A stretch of DNA of 64,000 nt from Ariolimax columbianus (GCA_036924085.1 JAVGWX010000004.1:45415293-45479292), one strand, 5' to 3'. Shown: positions 33,743 to 48,043, counted from the stretch's first letter. Numbers and translations: made by a program. The notes: generated by a model not told the origin, from the sequence alone.

Positions 33743-34845
33743 CTGTGTCGAAATACGGGAGACAGAGCTGGGCAAACTTCGCCAGGGCGCCAGGCGCATG
33801 ATGATCAGTGACTGAGACGCCAATAAACTGATGAATATTAAATGTATTTACTTGTCTTGGCTTGGCTTCGTTTGTTCTCCATCTCCCGCTACCAAACCCT
33901 GACACGGGCCTAAGTAGCAGAACGCAGTCCAGAGAACGGAATGCGTTATGTCGATATTTGCACCTTTCGGTCCAACACATCCGACTTCAGCAAGCATTTT
34001 TTGAGTACCGGGTTAGCATTCCCTCTTCGATCCCTTCTCCTTAACCAGTCTGCTCTGTTGCAGCCTGTTTTCTAGAATACTGCGCGGACGTGTAGAACGG
34101 CCTTGGCAGCTCCGGTTCGCTAGCCCTTACGCTATCAGTCAGCTATGGCTCGATGACCGCTGCAGCTCATGCGCTGCTCACCATCTTGATCCAGTATTTA
34201 CTTGATTTTGAAGAAATATGATCATGACAATAATAATGGGCTTATCGCCGTCGATGAGAATAACCAACATCATCATGTGTCATACTGCGCCCTTTAGTCT
34301 GTGGGCGGATGCGTGCATGACAGATTAAGCCAACACCAGCTGGTGCTGGTTTTGTCTCTACTCTATACTTCCACCCTCGCTAACTGCATGCAAGGCTCTT
34401 TTTGGCCTCGCCTTTTTCAGGCTAAACGATTTACTGCCAGGATTCACTGAATCGCTTTTATTGACGTCCAGGTGATCGCCTTGCTGTGCTAAGCTCGCTA
34501 AACAGTAGTTTTTTTTTGGAACCTTTCACTTGACATTCGAGAAACTTGGCCAGTCTATCTCACTTTAACTTTCTACAAAAGTGTATGAATAGTGTAGTAG
34601 TAATGTAAAGAGTATGGTTATTTGTGATGTGGTCTTGTAGCCAATTTGGAGTATGTGTCATGTAGAAATGATTCAACCTCCTGGCGTGTTTGGCGTACAC
34701 ACTCCAGCTCTCTCACCCATAGATCAGGGTTTAGAGACTAGCCGGATGTTTGCCAATCAGGTTAGTTGCTTTTTAACGATATACTTCATTTAAACATTCA
34801 AATCTTCTTCGGGCAATATCAGGTAGTACTATTTACTCATGTTTA
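33743..34845. other. Unassigned sequence, copy 2
   Basis: Counterpart of 11412-12514. Substitutions include CCCTGACACGG near 33898 (copy 1 has CCATGACACGG), CTCTTTTTGG near 34397 and GCTGTGCTAAG near 34483. Confidence 0.5.
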
Positions 34846-35011
34846 TCTTCTTTTTCTTTCTCTTCTTTTTCTTCTTCTTTCTCTTTTTATTCGTCTTCTT
34901 TTTTTCTTCTTCTTCTTCTTCTTCTTCTTATTCTTCTTCTTCTTCTACTTCTTCTTCTCTATTTTCTTCTTCATTCTTTACTTCTTTTTCTTCTTCTTTT
35001 CCTTCTTTTTC
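34846..35011. repeat. CTT/pyrimidine tract, copy 2
   Basis: 166 bp, one CTT triplet shorter than copy 1. Confidence 0.92.
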
Positions 35012-35073
35012 TAGCTCACCGACAATTGTATTAAGTCTATACGTAAAGGCCAGTTCTATGGACAAAGTCTACT

Positions 35074-37933
35074 GTGGTGGGGAGTTCTTCAAGACGCTCA
35101 CAAAAGTGTGTATGTGTGGGTTCATCTCCGTGGGTCAGTATTCACAACGCAGTTGCTTTAGCATGTTACAGTCTTGACAAAGGAAGGGTTCTGATACTAA
35201 CACGTAACTGCATACCGAGGAGCGCGGTAGCTGTCAATCACACTGGACAAGCAGAAATTGTAGGACTCGACATAATGACATAAGAAACGAAGATCCACAT
35301 CTTCAACCTGTATGGCCCACCCATCAAAGACCTGTCCCTCTCGAGTATGGAAATCAAGAACTCCAGCTGCCTAGTAGTTGGAGACTTCAACAGCCACTCG
35401 GAGAGATGGGGATATTCGGACACAGACAACAGAGGAGATGAAGTGGAAGACTGGGAGATAGACACAAATCTCTATCTTTACAATAGGCTGGAGGACAGCC
35501 CTATCTTCTACTCTAGAACATGGCATACCACCTCTACTCCAGACTTGGCCTTTTCCACGGTTGATATTCACCACAAAATAGACGGCCAGGTGCTCAACCA
35601 ATTGGCAGGTAGCGACAAAAGGCCAATTAGGCTAGAAATTGATATGGAAGTAGGCCCACAGGAAATAAAAGCGCTCCCACGTTGGAACTATAAACGATCC
35701 GACTGGGACAGATTTGCAATTCTGACAGATCGGCTATGTGAAACCATCAACACATGGAATAACAATATGAAACCTATGGTGGAAAGCCTAAGCAAAGCAA
35801 TAATGCAAGCAGCCACCGAAACCATCCCAAGAGGGGCAAGGAAAAACTACAAGCCATATTGGAATGATGAATTGCAGGAAGCGGAAGACGAAGTCTCAAA
35901 TGCTAGGAACATGGCAGAGAGAGAACAATCTATGGAGGCAAATATCGCCCTCAAGGCTATCACGACGAAATACAAAAGAACACTAAACCATATAACAAGA
36001 GACAGCTGGACAAATAAAACAGAAAGCCTCAATTTATATAAAGAAGAGAACAAACTATGGAAGTTAGTCAGAGCCATGAATGACGAAACACCATCAAATA
36101 AACAAATTACCATCAAGTATGGCGACAAAATGCTTACTGGAAAAAAAAGCAGCAAACGCCTTTATAGAACGAACACTATGCCAGAGCAAACCACACTGAT
36201 GTCCTTACAGACAGGCACACAGACAATAATGAAGAACAAAAGAGCCACGACAACATCAATATGGCACCAAAGGAGCACATGATGGCAATACTAACAATGA
36301 ATAAAAAGGAAGAGGCCATGAGAACTCGATGAGAAAACCATGAGAAAAAGAAATCGCCCGGAAAAGATGGGGTAACACGAAATGCTGATGGAGTTGGGCC
36401 AAACAGCAAAGAGGAAGTTACTATCAGTCCTGAACCAAAGCTGGAAAAGGGGAATTGTACCTCAGACATGAAAAGACGCTGTACTTATACCAGTACCAAA
36501 GAAAGAAAAAGATAGAACAGATCCAAATGGATACAGGCCTATCAGTCTACTGAGCTGTGTAGGTAAACTGATGGAACGTATGATAAACACCAGACTGATG
36601 TGGCATCTGGAAGAAAAACACATAATAATTCCACAGCAAGCAGGCTTTAGACAGCACAGATCCACTGAGGACCAGATCACTCTCATAGCCCAGTTAATAG
36701 ATGATGCTTACCAGGAGAAAAAACACACAGTAGCGATTTGGGTGGATTTAGAGAAGGCATTTGACAAGGTGTGGATAAAGTGACTTAAAGTCAAGCTACG
36801 AAGAAGTGAAGTTTGTGGGAAAATGTACAGATGGATCAGCGACTACCTCGAAAACAGAACATCCATAGTTCAAGTACAATAGCAGATGAGCAAAACGGTG
36901 ACACTTCAGCAGGGAGTACACCAAAGGGGAGTACTGTCACCAACACCTTTCCTGGTGTATATAAACAACATCACAGAGAATCTACCAAGAAGAGTCCACA
37001 GCTCCATGTTTGCAGACGATCTGGCTATGTGGACGTCTGAAAAAAATCTCACCATAGCAAGCAATCGGATGCAGCAGGCCCTAACATCGTTGGAGGAGTG
37101 GGCGAACTCATGGCTGGTCAAAATAAATGAGGAAAAAACAACATGTACGATATTCTCGCTTTCAAACAAACTCCAGAACACCAAAATAAGTCTTAGCGGC
37201 AAATATCTGCGGGCAAATGGCAACCAAAACTACCTGGGAGTCACATTTGATCGGTGCATGACATGGAAAAGTCAGATCGAGAGAAACCGAATGAGAGCCA
37301 GACAAAGAGTGGCAATCATGAGGAAACTTGCTGGCACAAGCTGGGGAACAGACGAAACTGTACACTGGAAGAGTGAGACCAGTTCTCGAGTATGGCATTG
37401 CGGCATGAGCAACAGCAGCAAAGGTGAACTTTGATACAATTAGCAAACTTCAAACCAAGCCATGAGAGTTATAACAGCAGGCATGAAGTCAACGCCAATT
37501 GTAGAACTGGAAAAGATTAGAAATCTGCAATCCATGACCGACAGAAGAGACTGCAGAGCCCAGCAGCAAGTAGAGAAACTCAGAAGACTGACAGACCACC
37601 CAATGCATCAGAGACTAAATAGATTTGGAAATGGGAAACTAAAGCGAAGAAACTTTGCAGAAATAGCCAAAGCAAAGATGAGCGAAGACACTATGAACAC
37701 ATTAACACCAAACCCCATCCCTACTGTACGCAAACCTACCTGGAAGCAGCATATCATTCCGGAGGTGGTAGAAAATATACCAGATATTTGAAACAAGAAC
37801 AGCCAGACTGAAAAAGAAAGAAGAGACATAACACTGAGGTACATAACGAAAAACTACCCAAGCATGGACTGGACCCATGCATACACCGACGGGTCTGTAA
37901 CAAACACAACACATAAAGGAGGGGCAGAGGTAT
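35074..37933 (+). pseudogene. Jockey-like element (EN-RT-RNase H start), copy 2
   Basis: Endonuclease fragment 35074-36282 (same TAA at 35281-35283, same SDK in place of SDH), reverse transcriptase 36283-37434 (FADD codons 37009-37020, TGA at 36781-36783), RT C-terminus and RNase H start 37462-37933. It has ATGCCAG near 36178 where copy 1 has ATTCCAG. All disabling mutations of copy 1 are present, so the element was dead before amplification. Confidence 0.9.
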
Positions 37934-38017
37934 TCCATTTCTCAATTTTGTGCATCGGTTGAATTTACAGTGAGCTAAACTGCGAGAACTGTTACCGGTA
38001 AAAGTGTTACTGGTAAG

Positions 38018-38413
38018 CTACATAAGCTGTACAGTGGTGAATGCTCGGAATGTATTGCCATATGAAGTAGTTTTAGGCTGGAACAATTAATGCATTTCAG
38101 AATAGATTGGATGCACATAGCTTTTAGAGCTAGGAAATGTAAATGAAACTGGTTGTTTACAGACTCTGCATAGTTTTCTAAGCCGGTATAAACACGTAGT
38201 CTTCTAAACCAGTATAAAGATATAGTCATTCTAAGGCAGTATAAAGACATCGTCTTCTAAACCAGTATAAAGACATCGTCTTATAAACCAAGATAAAGAC
38301 ACAGTCTTCTAAACCAGTATAAAGTTTCAGTCTTCTAAGCGAGTAGAAAGACATAATCGTCTAAACCAGTATAAATAGGTAGTCTTCTCAACCAGTATAA
38401 AGACGTTAACTTA
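38018..38413 (+). mobile_element. CR1/L2-like 3' end with 26-27-bp repeats, copy 2
   Basis: Same unit number as copy 1 in the tail repeat at 38174-38404. Confidence 0.77.
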
Positions 38414-39112
38414 GTTACATATTGTACATTAAATGGAGAGTATTTCTCTTTAGCCCAAAAATGAAAGGTGTTTACTGCACGCGGCTGTCCATTGGTGATC
38501 ATTCTTATTCAGCAAATGATGTTAACTGTAGATGTCACGTACCCCTTCTCGGAATAATGTTTTTAAATACATAAAATACAATAGCAAAGAACCAGTTATA
38601 TAGAAATAGTTAAAAAACAAACACAAAAGTACATGTGATATATGTGTCTTTCTTAACAATTTCAATAGAAATACAATACATTTAATATAGAAGAAAGTTA
38701 ATTTCATTATTGTTTGAATGAACGTGCTGCGTATATATGCAAGGCTGAGGAACGGGTCACAAAGATCAAGAAATGCTGACCGCGTGAAGGCTTGTTGTTT
38801 CTCTTTCTCGAAGAGGATTCAACTGTTGTGTTGTACAAACCACACGTTTGCCCTGTTAGACATCTAATCTGTTTTGATTTGTTTTTCTTTTATGCTACAA
38901 ATGTCGAAAATCCATATTTGCAGAGATATATTGTTGGAAATGGAATGAAAACTTGCATAGCTCGCTTTACAAGATAATGCTAGTTTACTAACTGCTATTG
39001 TAGATAGTCTGTTCACACCAGGACTGTGTCCACGTGCGATCTAGCCCGGTGGGTTTAACAACTAGCGAAATGTAAAAGTACTGATGAGCGTAAACACAAC
39101 TCAACGAAGTCC

Positions 39113-39375
39113 AAAATCTATACCTGAATTTAAAGTACAACCAAGATAACGATCACAGGCAAGGCAAAGACCAAACATAAAGTTATTTTAGAACAACAGA
39201 AGATTGAGAAAGTCACAAGCTTTGAGTACCTCGGCTCAGTTATAAGCGCCAATGGCTACGGCAATGCAGAGGTTCAATAAAATGAGAAACTGATGACAGA
39301 ACATTAATAAAATGAAAATAACTATTCTGTGAACTTGCATTATACCGATGAAGACATACGGATGTGAAACATGGA
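39113..39375 (+). pseudogene. RTE-like RT fragment, copy 2
   Basis: Contains the TSFEYLGSVISANGYGNAEV and KTYGCETWT blocks, ending at the poly-C run. Confidence 0.74.
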
Positions 39376-39385
39376 CCCCCCCCCC
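39376..39385. repeat. Poly-C tract, 10 bp, copy 2
   Basis: 10 C, against 21 and 22 in the other copies. Confidence 0.95.
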
Positions 39386-39392
39386 ATGCATG

Positions 39393-40058
39393 TATTAAAA
39401 AAATATTTCCTAATATCGAATCTGGACCTCTCTTTAGTTAATGTGTAACTATGCCCTCTTGTTATATTTGGTGGCTGTATTTTTTTTTTTAAACTTGTTA
39501 TAGTCTAATTTATCCATTCCTCTGATCATCTTATAAGCCTGTATTAAGTCACTACGAATTATTCTCTCTTCTAGACACTGTAGGCCGGTTTTTCCTCATA
39601 ACTGTAATTCTGCAATCCCACTATCAGCGTTGTCGCTCTTTTTTGAATTCTTTCCAGCATGTTTGTATCCCCTCTATGATAATGACTCCACGCCTGTACG
39701 CATAACTCCAATCTAGGTCTAACTAATGCTTTATACAGTTTGACTATCACTTCCTTGCTCCTATGTTTAGTATTTATGTTTATCATACATAACATTGCAT
39801 TTGCCTTTTTAATTGCTACCTGAACTTGCTCACTCACCTTACCTGTATGATCTAGTATAACTTCTAAGTCCATTTCCTTATCTATCTTTCTAATATTGTT
39901 CTCTCCCATTCTGTAATTATGTTTCATATTGGATCTACCCATGTGGATGACTGTACATGTATCTACATTAAACTCCATTTGGGAACCTACAAACCACTCT
40001 CGAATTTTATCTACATCCGATCTCAATATATCCACATCTGCTTGAGATATAGATAAAG
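39393..40058 (-). pseudogene. CR1/L2-like RT C-terminal half, copy 2
   Basis: Same blocks as copy 1. Because the adjoining AT run is 2 bp shorter (40059-40073, 15 bp), the frame here starts internally at MDILRSDVDKIREWF (154 codons to 39571) and is no longer fused to the Jockey-like piece. Confidence 0.84.
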
Positions 40059-40115
40059 ATATATATATATATACTATAGATCCTAATTAATTTCAAGCAA
40101 AATTGGTTAGTAAAC

Positions 40116-40606
40116 AACATCTTGTCTCGAAAGCTAAAATAGGACACTGGCTGTTGCCAATTGTTACTTCTTTTGTCGGTATACAGCGGGCAGGACTGCA
40201 AAATATATTATGCCTTCATGGGGGCTGTGCCGCAGGCACAAATTTCTGTAGTGCCAATCTTGAACTTATTGTACAGATGGCATCTGAGTCTGTTGTGACC
40301 TGTGCGTAGCCGGAAAATGATCATCTGGTCTCGCCTGGAGAGTTGATGGTAGGCATCGTTTTCTATGTGGCCAATGTGATCCTATTTTCCATTTTGCACT
40401 GTACGTTGTCCTGATGAATGCTTTAGTTTCATTGTATGTGATGTCTGTATCACTCTGCTGCAGCATTCCTCGCTCTCTGGCGAGCCTGTCCGCCTCCCCG
40501 TTGCCTGGAATGTCTCAGTGCGCTGGTGTCCATTGGACTGCTTTTTTTTTAAGCACTGGGCTCTTGAGGGCCATTACACTGCTAGGTCGTCTGTGAAAAT
40601 GACCAC
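40116..40606 (-). pseudogene. Jockey-like (second subfamily) RNase H C-terminus, copy 2
   Basis: Carries AGCATTCCTCG near 40463 where copies 1 and 3 have AGTATTCCTCG, creating an in-frame Met (MLQQSDTDITYNETKAFIRT) on the minus strand. Confidence 0.78.
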
Positions 40607-40640
40607 TTGCTTTGCTGTATAATAGTTTGACCACATCAAA

Positions 40641-40836
40641 CGCCATACTGACCTAGAAAGAACGATACAGGAGGGTTTGGTGTTTGAAAAGCGGGGCTGA
40701 AGCAGACCGATGAAAAGATGGAAACAAGACATCACGGAGGTCATGACGATGACAACGATAGAGGCGATACTTCTGGCTAGAGATCGAGTTACAGATCGTT
40801 TGTTGTGAAAGTGATTTTCTGCAAATGACATGCAAC

Positions 40837-40874
<38 letters not shown>

Positions 40875-40887
40875 AATAATGATGATA
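40641..40887 (+). mobile_element. RTE-like 3' end with GAT tail, copy 2
   Basis: Same RPMKRWKQDITEV ending. The GAT run starting at 40837 is uninterrupted, lacking the GAA of copies 1 and 3. Confidence 0.75.
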
Positions 40888-42410
40888 AAGATGAAAGTGA
40901 GCGATTTTTTGTGCTATGTAATAATGCTTGTTATGGTATATAAAAATATATGTGACTTTATTGTTGACGTAGATCTAGCAAATACTATTTTCATTTATAA
41001 ACATCATTGCATAATTTCAGAAGTGCCGGTTATGCTAGCAATCAGCTAGAGGTTAGTGATATTTAAGATAATATCTGTGGGTAACTGAGACGCTAGTCCG
41101 GTCAAGCACACCATATTGCCCAGGACGTTGCGTCAGGGTCAAACACAATGTTTTTCGTCCATCACGAGCCTTTACTTTTTGCACCCAGCCAGTCCATCCA
41201 GTCGAGTATTCTGTAAATCCGGGTTGTGGATAGGTGGGAAGATGGGAACTGCATATTCGCAGTCAGTGAAAGCAGAGAAAGTTTGCTTCGCGAGACGGTG
41301 ATCATGATTGTCAGCAAATCCATGTACCTCAGCCGCTTTATTGCTCAGCAAGGTGTCCCGCAACTGACGCAGCTTTTTTACTGTAGTTTAGCTTGTCAGT
41401 GGACCTACGCTCTCTTCTCGCCCGTCGTCACAGGACTCGACTGTGTTAGTACTGGATACATGAAAAGAGAATGACTTGCGCGATGAATTTCCTTTAAGTG
41501 AGAAAGGGTTGCGCAGTTTGTCGACCACACTCTCTCGCTCGAGTCCAACTTTAACCAGTGGCAAGACAAGTCAGGACGACTGGATATGAGCTCGGGTGCA
41601 GTGGTTGACCACGGATGCTCAAGTGCCTGGCCGTGTTCTGTGCAGTCCACACCGATCAGCACATTTGCATTCCGTTCTCTGGACAACATTCTGCTACTTA
41701 AGCCACATCAGGGCTTGGTGGTGCAAGATTGAGAACGAACGACCCTAAGCCAGCAAGCCATATAATAAAAAAACAGAATGCGATACTGGAGAAAACACTA
41801 AAAAGCTATATTTCTTTTTTTTACTTCGTTTACCGTGGTTCCTAAGAGGCAGTATATTGTTCTGTGTTTTGCACTTTAGAGCCTGGTTAAACCATATTCA
41901 GCACGAAATTTAATAGGTGTACGACCCAGTCAGATCAGGAATCTGAACACAGACATGTTTTGTTTGTGAGCCATCGAAACTTCGCAACCACGTATGAACA
42001 CTTCTATAAAAGCTTAACACATGCAATTCCAAATTCATATCTTTTATATCGTTATCGCTGCTTGTTTCAAATCTATCAATAACATGACCTCCCATAGTGT
42101 ATCAGGGGTCATTACTGAGAATGGTAGAATATAACCGCCACAGAATACTGTCACAGTAGATCAAGGGCAATCAATCTTAAGGTGAGCTATGTATGTGTTT
42201 CTCCTGAGTGGCCAAAATAATCATTGCATGTTGAACGCGAGGACTAAGAGTTGTCCATGGATGTGGCAATCTCAAAATGTAGAAATTATCGCTAACCTAC
42301 TGCAAATAACTAGAAAAAGTCTTTCCTAAAAGCTGGTTTTGGTAAGTCAAATACAATGATGGACCTATGCTTCAACAAAAAGAGATGAGTGATCTTGATT
42401 TAACTAAACT
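40888..42410. other. Unassigned sequence with GC-richer island, copy 2
   Basis: Counterpart of 18572-20094. It has GTATCAGGGGTC near 42102 where copy 1 has GTATCCGGGGTC. Confidence 0.45.
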
Positions 42411-42691
42411 TATCGTCTTTATACTGGTTTAGAAGACTATGCAGAGTCTGTACGCAACCAGTTTCATTTACATTTCCTTGCTCAATAAGCTATGCGCATC
42501 CAATGTATTCTTAAATGCATCAACTGCCTCTGCTTACATCACTTCCTTGGAAATGCATTCCAAGTATTCACCCCTCTCTGACTAAAGAAATATTTCCAAA
42601 TATCCAATCTTGACCTTTCTTTATTTAATTTGAAGCTATGCCTTTTTGTTCTGATTTGATTGATTGAACTCCATGCATGTATTGAAAGGCG
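42411..42691 (-). pseudogene. CR1/L2-like 3' end, copy 2
   Basis: Same SQRGVNAWNAFP block; it differs from copy 1 by single bases (for example CAAGTATTC near 42563). Confidence 0.82.
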
Positions 42692-42880
42692 TGACTAAAT
42701 AGAGTTGTGCATGAGGATAGCAACCTCATCATGCAAGTAAACTGATACATAAACCCCTACTGCAAGATCATGCAAAGTTTTTTCCTGAAGTCATCTTGAT
42801 GGAGGTTGACTGTACTTGTACTGATGTGCTTCGGCTGGCGCGAAAAATGTCAAGAAAATAGATCTTCCTTGTTCGTCTTC

Positions 42881-43061
42881 AGACCTTGAATTCAATTACT
42901 CTAACGAAGCGAAGGCAGCAGTTGACTTGAGAGTCTGAGCACTTCTGTACAGCTACTCGTGGAAGGACACTGGTTGTTGCCAAATGCTACTTCTTGTCGG
43001 TAAACAATGGGCAGGGCTGCAAAATTTGTTCTGATGTCATGGGGGGTGTGCCGAGAAGATA
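42881..43061 (-). pseudogene. Jockey-like (second subfamily) terminal fragment, copy 2
   Basis: Counterpart of 20565-20745, with AAAATTTGTTCTG where copy 1 has AAAATGTGTTCTG. Confidence 0.7.
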
Positions 43062-43930
43062 GATGGCCAGCTAGAGTCGTTGCCTTGTGTTTTAAGTCAA
43101 GTTAGGTAATCCTCATACTCAACCATTGTCTTTCGTGTTGATCGTCCACGGCAACGTTTGGTGAGTCTCGGGCAGCGTGGAGGAAGACGGAGTAGAATCG
43201 AAATGTCTCAGCCAGGTGTTCCGCGGGAGACTCCATTAGTGGTGAGGTCTTGTATTTCGTAAAGTGTAAAGTGCAGAATCTGCAACAAAAGAAATAGTAT
43301 TTGTAAGATTATGTGTTTATATTAATCTTAGTCTTAGTAGACCTGTAATTCTACAAGGGAAGATGACCCTGTGGAGGTTCCAGCTGTGGTGTGAGCTGGA
43401 TAAAGGAGGGATGAGGATTTCCTGCTTAGCGTGTTAGGCTCGAGCAGCTTATTACTCCGCTGTGTTAAGACAAGTGCCAAGAAGTTTGGTTCATAGATCT
43501 GTGAGTCCATCTTAAAAGACTCAAACACTAGACCAACTTGACACGCAACCTGTTAGGCGCCATCTATGCTGCTCTTAACAAACCAACTAAGCATGGCCGG
43601 TGTTGTGCCATGTCACACAGTTAGTCGCCTCTTATGCCATGCTCTATATAGGGCAGTGGTCCTATTTTTGTCATTGCCATACCCAAAGATCCAGAATCAT
43701 TCGTGATGTTTACTGTAGTACGCCGTCCATACAGTGGGCTAGATGACATATGTTGCTTATACAGAGAATACTAGTTGTTTTTGCTTGTGAATGCACATAG
43801 CGACAAGGGGGCATTTTGCTACTCAGATATTAAGCTCGCAATATCACTAGACCTATAAATGAATAATGCGAATCAGAATGTAAACATGCAATTCCCTAGT
43901 AGTGGATCCAACGGGAAGCTTCGACTGGTT

Positions 43931-44246
43931 CATTTCTTCTTCTTCTTTTTCGTTCGTTTTCAGACATCAACTTCAATGACTCTAACGAAGTCATCAATCG
44001 ACTAAAGGCTCAAAATATGTTCTGCCTTCATGGGGGCTGTGTCGCAGGCACGAAGGTCTGTAGTACCAATCTTGAACTTGTTGTACAGATGACATCTCAG
44101 ACTGTTGTGACCTATGCGTAGCCGGAGAATGATAATCTATGTAGCCAGGGTGTTTTTTGTTTTTTTTCCATTTTGCACTGTACGTTGCCCTGATGAATGC
44201 TTTAGTCTCATTGTATGTAATTTATGTACCTAACGTAGGTTAGGTT
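43931..44246 (-). pseudogene. Jockey-like (second subfamily) terminal fragment with C-terminus, copy 2
   Basis: Counterpart of 21615-21930. AATTTATGTACC near 44220 replaces AATTTCTGTACC. Confidence 0.75.
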
Positions 44247-45246
44247 CTTGATTTTGTTCCATAGCGGTATTTTAACCATTCCTATCTATTTTTTATACTC
44301 CACAGGCGATAAGAGAGAGACTGGAACATGAGGGAACTACGTTTTGAACTCTCCCAGTTTTACTACTATAATCGCTCAGCAATTTATATAATGTACAGAC
44401 CGACACTATGCATTAATGTCTGAAATAGTATCTTGCTATCCACATGTTAACAAACTGAACCTAGGCATGGCAGTTCTAACTAGTATCTTACTATCCATAT
44501 TTTAACAAACTCACCCTAGGCATTACAGTCCTAGCTACTAGCTAGTATCTTACTATGATACATCAAGTTTTAATGTCCTATATATAGTATCTTACTATCC
44601 ACAGACTATCATACCAGCATTAAATTTTGATGTCCTACACAGTTTCTACCTAAGCACATGGTAACAGTCTTTTATATAATACTTTACTATATGAAAATTA
44701 ACATACAGACAATAAACGGTATTGTCCTACAAAGTATCGCACTATCCCCATTAAACATAAGTTCACTGACTCGAAACTTTACAGTCCTACATTGTAATTT
44801 GCTATCTAAATATTAACAGACCAATACCAAGTTTTATTGTTCTTCAAAGTATTGTACAATCCCAATGGCATCAGACTGACAGACAGCTTTAATGTCTTAC
44901 ACAGGATCTTACAATCCACATATTAACAAACCAACTCTAGATTGAATGCACTGCACAGTATCCACTATCCAGATGTTAGACTTACCCAAAACATTGATGT
45001 CCTACATAGTTCCTTACTGCCACCATGTTAACATGCAAACACAGAGTTTAAATGTCTTATAGAGTATCTTACTATCCACATGTCAACAGGCCAAGACAGA
45101 GCTTTAATGTGCTACAGAGTATCTTACTATCCACATGTTAACAGGCCAACACAGAGCTTAAATGTCCTACAGAGTATCTTATTAACCACATGTTAACAGG
45201 CCAACACAGAGCTTGAATGTCTTACAGAGTATCTTACTATCCACAT

Positions 45247-45961
45247 GTCAACAGGCCAAGACAGAGCTTTAATGTGGTACAGAGTATCTTACTATCCACA
45301 TGTTAACAGGCATACACAGAGCTTGAATGTCCTACAGAGTATCTTACTAACCCAATGTTAACAGGCCAACCCAGAGCTTGAATGTCCTACAGAATATCTT
45401 ACTATCCACATGTCAACAGGCCAACATAGAGCTTGAATGTCCTACAGCTTATTTTACTATCCACATATCAATAGGAAAACACATAGCTTGAATGTCCTAC
45501 AGAGTATCTTACTATCCACATGTCAACAGGCCAAGACAGAGCTTTAATGTGCTACAGAGTATCTTACTATCCACATGTTAACAGGCCAACACAGAGCTTG
45601 AATGTCCTACAGAGTATCTTACTAACCCAATGTTAACAGGCCAACCCAGAGCTTGAATGTCCTACAGAATATCTTACTATCCACATGTCAACAGGCCAAC
45701 ATAGAGCTTGAATGTCCTACAGCGTATTTTACTATCCACATATCAATAGGAAAACACATAGCTTGAATGTCCTACAGAGTATCTTACTATCCACATGTCA
45801 ACAGGCCAAGACAGAGCTTTAATGTGCTACAGAGTATCTTACTATACACATGTTAAAAGGCCAACACAGAGCTTGAATGTCCTACAGAGTATCTTACTAA
45901 CCCAATGTTAACAGGCCAACACAGAGCTTGAATGTCCTACATAATATCTTACTATCCACAT
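45247..45961. repeat. 275-bp higher-order repeat, copy 3
   Basis: Same five-monomer order as copy 1; no private change noticed in this block. Confidence 0.88.
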
Positions 45962-46888
45962 GTCAACAGGCCAAGACAGAGCTTTCATTTCCTACATAGT
46001 ATCTTACTATCAACATGTTAACAGGCCAACATAGAGCTTGTATGTCCTACAGAGTATTTTACTATCCACATGTCAACAGGCAAACACATAGCTTGAATGT
46101 CCTACATAGTATCTTACTATTCACATGTCAACAGGCCAACACAGAGCTTTAATGTCCTACATAGTGTTTTACAATCCACATGTCAATTGGGCAACATAGC
46201 TTGAATGTCTTACAGAATATCTTACTATTCACAAGTGTACTGGCCAACACAGAGCTTAAATGTCCTACAGAGTATCTTACTATCCACATGTCAACAGGCA
46301 AACACATAGCTTGAATGTCCTACAGAGTATCTTACTATTCACAAGTCAACTGGCCAACACAGAGCTTGAATGTCCTACAGAGTATCTTACTATTCACAAG
46401 TCAACTGGCCAACACAGAGCTTGAATGCCGTACATAATATCTTTCAATCCACATATTAACAAGCAGACACCATGCTTTACTGTTAAAAATAATATCTTAC
46501 TATCCACGTGTTAACAAACCGACAGTAAGTTTTAATGTCCTACACACTATCTTACTTCTTCTTCTTCTTCAACAAATTCACGCTGATGTCTGACAGCTTA
46601 CTTCGAACAAGATATCTTACTGTACCCATGTCATCAGCCGGACTCTGAGCTTTGCTATCTTACATGATATTGTACTATCCACATGTTTTAATGTCATTCA
46701 TAGCATTTTACAGTCTCCATGTCAACAGACCAACACCAAGCTGTAATGTCCTAATATAAAATCTTTCTTTCTAAATGTTAGCAGACCTAATAGCAAGCTG
46801 TAATGTACTACATAAAATCTTACTATCTAAATGTTAACAGACCGATGCTATTCGCTAATATCCTACATATTATCTTACTGTCACCATG

Positions 46889-47147
46889 GGGACGGTGTGG
46901 CCTAAACCTTTTACCTAGTGGTTAAGTGGCACGGCTCAAAACTCAAAGGTGCTGGGTTCAATCCCCATCACAGCGCCGTTACCCAAAGGAAGCGAATTCT
47001 TAGAAAATGCAAGAGGAAGCAGACCCTTACATAAAATACATGCTGAAGTTGGCAGCACTTGGCCGACAGGCGCAAAATAAAAACCACAGTACAATGTACA
47101 CCCTCTTGGGGATTAGAGAAATAAGGCGAACTCAAAAAAACAAACAA
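46889..47147 (+). mobile_element. tRNA-derived SINE, copy 3 (A box split by 13 bp)
   Basis: 259 bp between ACTGTCACCATG at 46877-46888 and 47148-47159. It carries exactly the same 13-bp interruption of the A box as copy 1. Confidence 0.88.
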
Positions 47148-47743
47148 ACTGTCACCATGTCAACAGAATTACACTAAGCTTCAGTGTCCTATATATTATC
47201 TTACTGTCCTCATATAACCAACCGATTCTTTAGATTTAATGCGATACATGGCATCTTACTGTCTACATATTAACATACTATCTGAGAATCCCAACAGTAA
47301 CATACACGAACAGTCACCTAACTTTACCGTCCTGCATAGCATTTTACAATCCCCATGTTAACAAACCTACCTAAAAGTATTAGTGTCCTACATAATATTT
47401 TACTGACCCCACTTTAACAGATCTAAACTGAGCTTGACGGTCCTATAAAGTATCTCACTGACGCCTCTTTAACAGACCAAATCTGATTTTTAATCTCCTA
47501 CATAGTATCTTAGTATCAGCATAACAAAAGATGAAGGCTAACACTGAGCTTTAAGGTCCTAGGTAGTATCTTACTGTCTGTATATTAACAGATGGACACC
47601 AAGATAATTGTCCTGTAAAGTATCATACTATCCCTATCTTAGCCGGCCGACAACAAGCTGTAATGTCCTACATAGTACATAACTAATTTGCATGTTAATA
47701 GCCGAAAACCGAGCTTTTGGCATAGATGACCTACATAGTATCT

Positions 47744-48043
47744 TCTTCTTCTTCTGCGTACACAGTCAGACAGTAACCATTATTTTTTCGAAAAAAGCGG
47801 CGGTCATCCTGAGACTCTCGCCACTACCATAGAGCTTGTCTTGCAGTTCCACTGGCAATGGCCACATCTGCTCTCTCTGATCCTCGTATGTCGGGCAGTT
47901 CTGCAGCAGATGTTCAGTGGTCATTTTACCAGTACCGCACGGGCATTCGTCGGTACACCCTATATTCAATTTGTTGAATAGGTGGTACCTCAGTCTGTTG
48001 TGGCCAGTGCGAAGTCTGAAGACAACGACCTGCTCTCTTTGGT
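47744..48043 (-). mobile_element. 5'-truncated Jockey-like 3' end, copy 3
   Basis: Flanked by TAGTATCT at 47736-47743 and 48044-48051. It has the Arg state NRLRY of copy 2 and the QMWPLP state of copy 1. Confidence 0.87.

Larger units (their letters stand above)
22485..44801. repeat. 22.3-kb macro-tandem repeat, copy 2
   Basis: 22317 bp, shorter than copy 1 by 167 bp. The main contributions are -13 bp (SINE), -133 bp (higher-order unit), -5 bp (near 31951) and about -10 bp (poly-C region), plus small changes in the CTT and AT runs. Confidence 0.96.
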